Positions 1 to 4,547 of a stretch of DNA of 5,507 nucleotides are shown piece by piece (the first letter of the stretch is position 1; every line of letters begins with the position of its first letter). This stretch comes from Campylobacteraceae bacterium (GTDB lineage Bacteria; Campylobacterota; Campylobacteria; Campylobacterales; Sulfurovaceae): contig JALVVQ010000332.1 of NCBI GenBank assembly GCA_027023325.1, positions 1 through 5,507 of the forward strand. Direction: 5' to 3'. Below the pieces are notes generated by a model, which was not told the DNA's origin, did not search any database, and saw only the letters and a list, made by a program, of their open reading frames with translations. The position numbers and the translations under genes were made by a program.

Positions 1-157
1 GGCTGGCTGCTGCAAAGCCTGCTTCGATGATATCGACACCCAATCGTTCTAGTTGTGAAGCGATCTGTATCTTTTCACTGGTGTTCATGGAAGCACCAGG
101 GCTCTGTTCTCCATCGCGTAATGTGGTATCAAATATAATAATGTTTTCTTTGTTCAT
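1..157 (-). CDS. leuA: 2-isopropylmalate synthase, N-terminal 52 residues (cut by window edge)
   Basis: LeuA condenses 2-oxoisovalerate with acetyl-CoA to give 2-isopropylmalate, the first committed step of leucine synthesis, in the cytoplasm. Only 52 codons are visible; the 3' part lies beyond position 1. The family signature FDTTLRDGEQSPGASM sits at residues 9-24, with Arg14 (catalytic) and Asp15 (metal ligand), and a VDIIEAGF segment follows at 41-48 as expected for the start of the TIM barrel. The ATG at 157-155 is preceded by AAGG with an 8-nt gap (166-169), a modest ribosome site, and the signature begins at the usual distance from this start. Homocitrate and citramalate synthases share the signature, but the Leu-rich leader ORF immediately upstream (254-331) favours LeuA. 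Expression is probably under leucine attenuation from its own promoter at 356-361. Confidence 0.93.
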   Translation of the reverse strand, partial: MNKENIIIFDTTLRDGEQSPGASMNTSEKIQIASQLERLGVDIIEAGFAAAS

Positions 158-179
158 AGGTGTAACCTTATAGTGTCAG

Positions 180-195
180 AAAGCCTTATGGCTTT
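180..195 (-). terminator. Hairpin before leuA, weak terminator candidate
   Basis: AAAGCC-ATAA-GGCTTT forms a perfect 6-bp stem with a 4-nt loop, ending 22 nt before the leuA ATG. It is the most GC-containing hairpin of the leader and has the position expected for the attenuator stem. However, the arm is followed by CTGACAC, not a U-run, so termination by this hairpin alone is doubtful; it may act with Rho or by affecting leuA translation. Confidence 0.3.
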
Positions 196-242
196 GGATG
201 TGTTATTCTATCGAAATAGAAGTGAGAGTTGGGAGGGTTAAT
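196..242 (-). promoter_or_regulatory. C-rich, G-poor stretch, possible Rho loading (rut-like) site
   Basis: By hand count the transcript of these 47 nt has 16 C and only 2 G, including the run AACCCTCCCAACTCTCAC. It follows directly after the leader stop codon and precedes leuA. Such bias is typical of Rho utilisation sites; here it would be exposed once the leader ribosome is released. It contains the small 5-bp stem at 206-221 (TTCTA/TAGAA). Function is inferred from composition and position only. Confidence 0.35.
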
Positions 243-256
243 CGTTCTGACGATTA
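239..256 (-). repeat. Hairpin containing the leader stop codon
   Basis: On the transcript TAATCG-TCAGAA-CGATTA forms a 6-bp stem with a 6-nt loop, and the leader UAA is the first three bases of the stem. A ribosome terminating there would keep the stem open, so it is a candidate element of the attenuator. The stem is short and stability is uncertain. Confidence 0.45.
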
Positions 257-331
257 GGAGAGTAGAGACAGCAGGAGAATAGAAGCTGCTTTGTGAAACT
301 GCGTATGCATTTGATTGATGGTGTAATTCAT
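254..331 (-). CDS. Leucine leader peptide (25 aa), leuL-like
   Basis: A short ORF of 25 codons: ATG at 331-329, TAA at 256-254. It begins MNYTINQMHT and ends ILLLSLLS; five of the last seven sense codons are Leu (CTC, CTG, CTG, CTA, CTC), with an Ile codon just before them. The start is strongly supported by AAGGAG (338-343) with a 6-nt gap, the best ribosome site in the window. It lies 96 nt upstream of leuA, on the same strand, downstream of a TATAAT. The product is most likely not functional as a protein: translation itself would sense charged leucyl-tRNA, as in enterobacterial LeuL. The hydrophobic tail could alternatively be read as a tiny membrane peptide, but the position before leuA makes a leader peptide much more likely. 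A second in-frame ATG at 310-308 lacks a ribosome site. Confidence 0.82.
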   Translation of the reverse strand: MNYTINQMHTQFHKAASILLLSLLS

Positions 332-342
332 GCTATTCTCCT
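273..342. repeat. 10-bp inverted repeat pairing leader Shine-Dalgarno with Leu codons
   Basis: The arms are 273-282 and 333-342, perfectly complementary over 10 bp and 50 nt apart. On the transcript, the upstream arm is the leader Shine-Dalgarno plus spacer; the downstream arm spans the Ser-Ile-Leu-Leu codons. AATAGAAG on the plus strand (278-285) recurs at 215-222, so the downstream arm could alternatively pair with the AUAGAAUA region near 205-212. The pairings are mutually exclusive, as expected of a switching leader. The match is seen directly; its use as an RNA switch is inferred. Confidence 0.6.
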
Positions 343-343
343 T
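338..343 (-). promoter_or_regulatory. Strong Shine-Dalgarno of the leader peptide, potentially self-sequestered
   Basis: AAGGAG lies 6 nt upstream of the leader ATG and decides its start. The surrounding decamer AGGAGAATAG (333-342) is exactly complementary to CTATTCTCCT (273-282), which encodes part of the Ser-Ile-Leu-Leu stretch of the same ORF. The site could therefore be masked whenever no ribosome covers the Leu codons. Confidence 0.75.
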
Positions 344-355
344 GAAATTTTTGTC

Positions 356-361
356 ATTATA
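356..361 (-). promoter_or_regulatory. -10 element of the leu leader promoter
   Basis: A perfect TATAAT reads on the minus strand, 24 nt upstream of the leader ATG and only 8 nt after the ftsH stop codon. It would place the transcription start near 349-350 and give a leader-peptide 5' UTR of roughly 18-20 nt, just enough for the Shine-Dalgarno. No convincing TTGACA -35 is visible in the last ftsH codons, which is common for sigma-70 promoters of Campylobacterota. Confidence 0.65.
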
Positions 362-369
362 CTTGAAGT

Positions 370-2394
370 TTACTTTTCTTCTTCTGTGGTACTTGATTCT
401 TCTGTGTTTGCCTCTGCTTCACTTTGTGCATTGCGAGCATCTTCTGCTGCCTGCTCCTCTTTGGCGACCTTCTCTCCATGTGCCAGTCGTGAGACCATGC
501 CTTTGGAGCGCTCATACTCTCCGATAATCTCTCTGACTTTTTTCCCTTCGATGACTTCGACTTCGAGAAGTACCTGCGCCATGTTTTCTATGGCTTCACG
601 GTAGGCAGCCAGCGTTTTTTTAGTGTGGGTATAGTGCTCATCGAGCATTGCTTTGATCGTCTCATCAATTTTTTCAGCAGTCTTTTCACTGTAGTCTTTG
701 ATCGTTTGTCCACCACCAAGGAACATACCGCCCTGCCTCTGCTCCAGTACCATAAGTCCTGCGATATCACTCATGCCATAGATGGAGATCATATCTCTGA
801 TAATAGCCGTAGCACGCTGGAGGTCATTGCCTGCACCTGTGCTGATCTCACCCAAAAATACCTCTTCGGCTGCACGACCGCCCAGGAGTACATCAATCTC
901 TGCCAGGAGTTCATGTTTTTGCTTGAGAAAACGGTTCTCTTCGTCTGGTAGGTGCAGCGTGTAGCCTAATGCCCCCAGTCCTCTAGGAATAATGGAGACT
1001 TTGGAGACTCGGGTAGCTCCTTTTGTAAGTTCTGCCATGAGAGCATGGCCGCTTTCGTGGTAGGCAACAATTTTTTTCTCTAGCTCATTGATCTTTCTGT
1101 TCTTCTTTTCCAATCCGACAAAAGCTCTTTCGATCGCCTCCATGAAGTCGCTCTGATTGATCTCTTTTTTGTTGGCGCGACCTGCCAGCAGAGCCGCTTC
1201 GTTGATGATGTTTGCCAGATCAGCCCCTGCCAAGCCTGCTGTGGCTTTGGCTACGAGTTCGAGGTTGACATCTTTGGCGACCTTGACACCTTCTATATGG
1301 ACATTGAGGATTGCCAATCTGCCTTCTTGGTCAGGTTTATCTACCAATACCTGTCTGTCAAATCGTCCGGCTCTGAGCAGGGCAGCATCGAGTACTTCCG
1401 GGCGGTTGGTGGCTGCGAGTACGATGACGGGTGTATTGGTTCCGAAACCATCCATTTCTGCCAGGAGCTGGTTGAGGGTCTGCTCCTTCTCGTCGTGTCC
1501 GCCCATTTGACCTGCTGCTGCACGGCTTTTCCCAATCGCATCGATCTCATCGATAAAGATGATGGAGGGAGCCTCTTTTTTGGCTTGCGCAAAAAGATCT
1601 CGTACACGACTGGCACCGACACCCACAAACATCTCCATAAAACCTGAACCACTGACAGAGAAGAAGGGCACAGAGGCCTCTCCTGCCACAGCTTTGGCCA
1701 GCAGTGTTTTACCTGTACCCGGAGGACCTACGAGTAGCACACCCTTGGGAATCTTGGCGCCGAGTTCGATATATCTTTCTGGATACTTGAGGAAATCGAC
1801 GATCTCCATCACTTCATCTTTGGCTTCATCCACACCTGCCACATCACTAAACTTCGTGTCCGGCTTTTCAGAGTTAATCATCTTGTCCGCTTTTCCGACA
1901 CCAAGGATCCCTCCACCCATGCCCTTGGACATACGTTTTACGACGACTAGCCAGACAGCGATAAGGATAAGAAAAGGCAGTAGTGTGCTAAGTAGATCGG
2001 CCAGAAAGCCTCCTCCAAGGACACCTTCATATTTGATACCCTTTGCTTCGAGTTGGGGGATAAGCTCTCTGTCGATTGCAGGAATATTTTCGGCTACATA
2101 GCGGGTCTTGATTCCATTGCTGTTGCTGAGCGCCTCCACTGTTCTAGGGGTGAGCTTAACACTGTTTATTTTTCCTTCTTTGATCAGTTTCTTGACCTCT
2201 GAATAGCTGACGCGTTGCAGCTGCGAATTTTGTTTGTTAAACATGGTATTGATACCATCACTCTCTCCCACAAAAGACTTGAAGATGAGGATGATTACGA
2301 TAGAGAAGAGTGCAAAAGCCAACAGAGGGTTGTCATTGAAAAAATTACGGTTTTTGTTCTCTTGCTGCTCTGGGTTGTTGGGTTGGTTAGCCAT
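370..2394 (-). CDS. ftsH: ATP-dependent zinc metalloprotease FtsH
   Basis: FtsH is a hexameric, inner-membrane AAA+ protease that extracts and degrades misassembled membrane proteins and selected soluble regulators. The 674 residues show two membrane segments (about 22-41 and 131-152) flanking a periplasmic domain, the AAA+ module with Walker A GPPGTGKT (223-230), pore loop FVGVG (256-260), Walker B IIFIDEID (278-285) and second region of homology with arginine fingers Arg344 and Arg347. The zinc protease site is HESGH (446-450) with the third ligand Asp524 in GNDLQRAT; the 78-residue spacing matches E. coli. The tail (about 640-674) is Glu/Ala/Ser-rich, acidic and probably disordered, making the protein somewhat longer than E. 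coli FtsH. The ATG is supported by AAGG with a 6-nt gap (2401-2404), and the gene overlaps prmA by 8 nt, so translation is likely coupled. No terminator is seen between it and the leu promoter. Confidence 0.98.
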   Translation of the reverse strand: MANQPNNPEQQENKNRNFFNDNPLLAFALFSIVIILIFKSFVGESDGINTMFNKQNSQLQRVSYSEVKKLIKEGKINSVKLTPRTVEALSNSNGIKTRYVAENIPAIDRELIPQLEAKGIKYEGVLGGGFLADLLSTLLPFLILIAVWLVVVKRMSKGMGGGILGVGKADKMINSEKPDTKFSDVAGVDEAKDEVMEIVDFLKYPERYIELGAKIPKGVLLVGPPGTGKTLLAKAVAGEASVPFFSVSGSGFMEMFVGVGASRVRDLFAQAKKEAPSIIFIDEIDAIGKSRAAAGQMGGHDEKEQTLNQLLAEMDGFGTNTPVIVLAATNRPEVLDAALLRAGRFDRQVLVDKPDQEGRLAILNVHIEGVKVAKDVNLELVAKATAGLAGADLANIINEAALLAGRANKKEINQSDFMEAIERAFVGLEKKNRKINELEKKIVAYHESGHALMAELTKGATRVSKVSIIPRGLGALGYTLHLPDEENRFLKQKHELLAEIDVLLGGRAAEEVFLGEISTGAGNDLQRATAIIRDMISIYGMSDIAGLMVLEQRQGGMFLGGGQTIKDYSEKTAEKIDETIKAMLDEHYTHTKKTLAAYREAIENMAQVLLEVEVIEGKKVREIIGEYERSKGMVSRLAHGEKVAKEEQAAEDARNAQSEAEANTEESSTTEEEK

Positions 2395-3214
2395 TGGTTT
2401 CCTTTTTATAGATCAGTGTTACCCACTCATCTTTCTGTTTTCTTTCTAATAGCATCAGGTTACTATATGCTTCTAGCACACTGGATTCTTTTGTATCTAA
2501 AATACCTGAGATGATCAATATGCCGTTATCTTGCACCACTTCCTGTAGCCCAGAGGCAATGGCTTTGAGCACATCAGCGATAATATTGGCAATGACTATA
2601 GCATATTTATTCTCTGTTTTATTAACGGAGCCTACCCAAAGTCCATGATAGTCTGCATGATTGAGTAAAAAGTTCTCTTCAGTACTTTCTATGGAGATGG
2701 GGTCAGTATCACAAAGGTCAACCGTAGCACCGAGTTTGCCGGCAGCCAGCCCCAGTATGCCGCTGCCGCAGCCTACATCCAAGACACTCTCTCCTGCCTG
2801 GACATGGTCTCCGATCGCCTCAAGACAAGAGAATGTCGTACCATGATGCCCAGAGCCAAAGGCCAGTGCCGGGTTGACAATGATATCAATGAGCGCTTCT
2901 TTGGGAGCACTCCATTCAGGGCGGATGTAGAATTTCCCTGCTTCAATGGGCTGTACGGAATCTTTATAAGACTGTATCCAGTCTTGGTTTTCTTTTTCTG
3001 TGATAGCACAGGAGAGTGTGACTGTGTCACCTAGTGTATCTGCCAGCGCTTCTACTGCCTGCCTGACATAGTCTAGATCGTTTTCACTCCTCACGATGAT
3101 TGTGCCTTCTGCCATTTCTATACCATCGCCGTAAATGTTGGCAACAAAATCTGAGATCAGGTCGACAAAACGGTCATCGAGTGTGATGGTGAGTTCTTGG
3201 TAGGTCTTAGTCAC
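2387..3214 (-). CDS. prmA: Ribosomal protein L11 methyltransferase PrmA
   Basis: PrmA trimethylates amino groups of ribosomal protein L11 with S-adenosylmethionine in the cytoplasm. The 275 residues have the family layout: an N-terminal substrate-recognition domain, the linker motif QDWIQSYKDSVQPI (77-90), the hallmark NPALAFGSGHHGTT (114-127), SAM motif I DVGCGSGIL (146-154) and the motif ANIIADVL (209-216). The start is GTG at 3214-3212, supported by AAGG with a 6-nt gap (3221-3224); the first internal ATG (residue 34) would remove much of the N-terminal domain. It overlaps hisA upstream and ftsH downstream by 8 nt each. Length is normal and no key motif is missing. The hallmark reads GSGHHGTT rather than the more familiar GTGTHPTT, probably a lineage variant. 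Confidence 0.96.
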   Translation of the reverse strand: MTKTYQELTITLDDRFVDLISDFVANIYGDGIEMAEGTIIVRSENDLDYVRQAVEALADTLGDTVTLSCAITEKENQDWIQSYKDSVQPIEAGKFYIRPEWSAPKEALIDIIVNPALAFGSGHHGTTFSCLEAIGDHVQAGESVLDVGCGSGILGLAAGKLGATVDLCDTDPISIESTEENFLLNHADYHGLWVGSVNKTENKYAIVIANIIADVLKAIASGLQEVVQDNGILIISGILDTKESSVLEAYSNLMLLERKQKDEWVTLIYKKETNG

Positions 3215-3917
3215 GAGCAGCCTTGAATGCTTCTTCTAAATCCAAGGTACCTTCGTAGAAAGCCTTGCCTACGATCGTACCATCACAGCCTGCTTCGATG
3301 AGTGCATGGATATCGTCCATATCCTTGAGTCCCCCGCTGGCGATGGTCTCCACGCCTGAAGCCTTGGCGATTTCCATAGTAAAGTCCACATTGACCCCTG
3401 TCATCATCCCGTCTCGCCCTACATCCGTACAGATGATCGCCTCTACGCCACAGGCTGCAAATTCTTTTGCCAGATCCGTTGCTTTCATATCCGAAGTCTC
3501 AGCCCAGCCTTCTACTGCCACCATCCCATCAATCGCATCAATACCCACTACGATAGGATACTTTGCTGCCATGTCTTTGACAAACTGTGCATCTTTGACA
3601 GCAATAGAGCCCAAAATGAGCCGGTCAATCCCAAGCTCCAAATACATCTTGATGGTCTTTTCATCACGAATACCTCCACCAAGCTCTAGCTTGAGATTAC
3701 AGTTTTGGCGAATCTTTTTAATCTGCTCCAAATTTTCAGGCTTGCCTGCAAACGCACCGTTAAGGTCTACAAGGTGTACCCATTCGCTCCCTAGCGCTTC
3801 AAATCGCTTGGCAACCTGCCAGGGTTCATCAGAGTAAATTTTGGCTGAATCCATCAAGCCTTTGCTGAGTCTGACGGCTTTGCCGTCTTTGAGGTCTATG
3901 GCTGGTAGTATGGTCAT
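3207..3917 (-). CDS. hisA: HisA, phosphoribosylformimino-5-aminoimidazole carboxamide ribotide isomerase
   Basis: HisA carries out the Amadori isomerisation of ProFAR to PRFAR, the fourth step of histidine synthesis, feeding HisF/HisH. The 236-residue protein is a complete (beta/alpha)8 barrel of usual length. The catalytic Asp8 lies in PAIDLKDG and the second, Asp127, in VVGIDAIDG. Phosphate-binding loops are LGGGIRD (79-85), CTDVGRDGMMTG (163-174), ASGGL (193-197) and IVGKAF (215-220). Thr164 and Asp169 match conserved positions of the HisA family. The ATG at 3917 directly abuts the TAA of the TOPRIM gene; its Shine-Dalgarno AGGAG (3926-3930, 8-nt gap) lies inside the last codons of that gene. 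Downstream it overlaps prmA by 8 nt. HisF is related but has a different N-terminus; HisA is the better match. No other his gene is within the window. Confidence 0.97.
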   Translation of the reverse strand: MTILPAIDLKDGKAVRLSKGLMDSAKIYSDEPWQVAKRFEALGSEWVHLVDLNGAFAGKPENLEQIKKIRQNCNLKLELGGGIRDEKTIKMYLELGIDRLILGSIAVKDAQFVKDMAAKYPIVVGIDAIDGMVAVEGWAETSDMKATDLAKEFAACGVEAIICTDVGRDGMMTGVNVDFTMEIAKASGVETIASGGLKDMDDIHALIEAGCDGTIVGKAFYEGTLDLEEAFKAARD

Positions 3918-4547
3918 TTAGTTTTCTCCTAATTGAATTAAAAATGTTTTTAATTCATCTAATTCTTTGATTTCTGCATCGAAGTTATAAATTTTCTTCT
4001 CTTCGAGTAGAATACTTTTATCGCAGTTATCTTTCATATTTTTTTGCTCTTCAACGGTACAGCAATCATATTTCTCATAAACCTGCACCCAAAGTTTATT
4101 CATCTCTTTGGCGGCAAGCTTTTTGTTATTTAAACACTCTTGCCAAGAATCAAGACAGTTGGCCATAATGGGTTCATATGATGTTATTCTTTTCAAAATA
4201 TCTTCTAGTTCACCATAACCATCTATATGTAAAATATGTATTTTAAACACTATCTCATGTTCAGTACCAAAAACAGTTTGGATTATCTTTTCTATCTCTT
4301 CAGTTCTTTGGTCTATACCGACCTGATCGGCATCAAAAACAATACCAATCTTTGAAATAGATTTTTTTTTCACTCTTTTTGTAAGAGCTTTTAATTTTTT
4401 TTCTAATTCACCAATCCCACCCAAGTCTTCACACTTATCAATATTGCATACCGGATTACCAACATCAAGGTTTATATTTAAGTGATTAATTAAACTTTCA
4501 ATGATGTTTTTATCACTTTTCCCCTCAACGATTAAAAGACTATTCAC
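3918..4547 (-). CDS. Stand-alone TOPRIM-fold protein, DUF3226-like, partner of an AAA/ABC ATPase
   Basis: A small protein (209 residues from GTG 4547; 214 from ATG 4562) with a TOPRIM-like core. Numbered from the ATG, LLIVEGKSD (9-17) carries the conserved Glu13, IGIVFDADQ (72-80) the Asp-x-Asp pair Asp77/Asp79, and YGELEDIL (116-123) the acidic third motif seen in DUF3226 proteins. TOPRIM folds bind metal and cut or prime nucleic acid; in OLD-type systems such a domain is the nuclease. The GTG start is preferred: AGAGGA sits 6 nt upstream, the overlap with the ATPase becomes 8 nt as at the next two junctions, and the protein begins directly at the first TOPRIM strand; the ATG has no clear ribosome site. 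The gene abuts hisA with no gap. The second half is Lys/Glu-rich with no motif I recognise. Nuclease activity and a defence role are inferred, not shown. Confidence 0.8.
   Translation of the reverse strand: MNSLLIVEGKSDKNIIESLINHLNINLDVGNPVCNIDKCEDLGGIGELEKKLKALTKRVKKKSISKIGIVFDADQVGIDQRTEEIEKIIQTVFGTEHEIVFKIHILHIDGYGELEDILKRITSYEPIMANCLDSWQECLNNKKLAAKEMNKLWVQVYEKYDCCTVEEQKNMKDNCDKSILLEEKKIYNFDAEIKELDELKTFLIQLGEN
3926..3930 (-). promoter_or_regulatory. hisA Shine-Dalgarno inside the TOPRIM coding end
   Basis: AGGAG with an 8-nt gap to the hisA ATG is contained in the codons Leu-Gly-Glu at the TOPRIM C-terminus, so hisA translation can start independently or be reinitiated by ribosomes finishing the TOPRIM gene. 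Confidence 0.7.
3934..3957. repeat. AT-rich 11-bp palindrome upstream of hisA
   Basis: TGAATTAAAAA and TTTTTAATTCA are perfectly complementary around a central TG, an 11-bp inverted repeat with a 2-nt centre (the two innermost pairs would open in RNA). It lies in the last codons of the TOPRIM gene, 17 nt before the hisA ATG. It has only one G-C pair type, near the outer end, so it is weak as a terminator; it could be a DNA-binding site or simply a product of AT-rich coding sequence. Confidence 0.4.

Larger units (their letters stand above)
158..350 (-). promoter_or_regulatory. Leucine attenuator / leader RNA of leuA
   Basis: This is the untranslated leader of leuA from the predicted transcription start (about 349-350) to the codon before the LeuA ATG. 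It contains, in order, a strong Shine-Dalgarno (338-343), a 25-codon Leu-rich ORF (254-331), a hairpin containing the ORF stop codon (239-256), a C-rich/G-poor stretch (196-242), a small hairpin (206-221), a GC-containing hairpin (180-195) and the leuA ribosome site (166-169). The arrangement is that of amino-acid biosynthetic attenuators, where ribosome stalling on codons for the end product decides expression downstream. The Leu cluster and the leuA neighbour are seen directly; attenuation is inferred. No hairpin is followed by a proper U-run, so the switching mechanism (intrinsic, Rho or translational) is open. Confidence 0.72.

Noticed and set aside
180..195. Hairpin as a confident intrinsic terminator
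   Set aside because: It is only 6 bp and lacks a U-run; kept only as a low-confidence regulatory hairpin.
293..604. Plus-strand ORF of 103 codons crossing the ftsH end and leu leader
   Set aside because: It lies antisense to the ftsH C-terminus, has no ribosome site, and shows low-complexity Ser/Ala content typical of an opposite-frame shadow.
1045..1059. HESGH instead of the commoner HEAGH in FtsH as a possibly defective protease site
   Set aside because: HExxH is intact, the third ligand Asp524 is present at the right spacing, and Ser at this position is compatible with activity.
1157..2101. Several 100-180 codon plus-strand ORFs inside ftsH
   Set aside because: They are antisense to the conserved AAA+ and protease domains, and their composition is explained by the reverse reading of ftsH codons.
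3265..3837. Plus-strand ORF of 190 codons inside hisA
   Set aside because: It is fully antisense to an intact hisA with all catalytic motifs; no ribosome site or family resemblance is visible.
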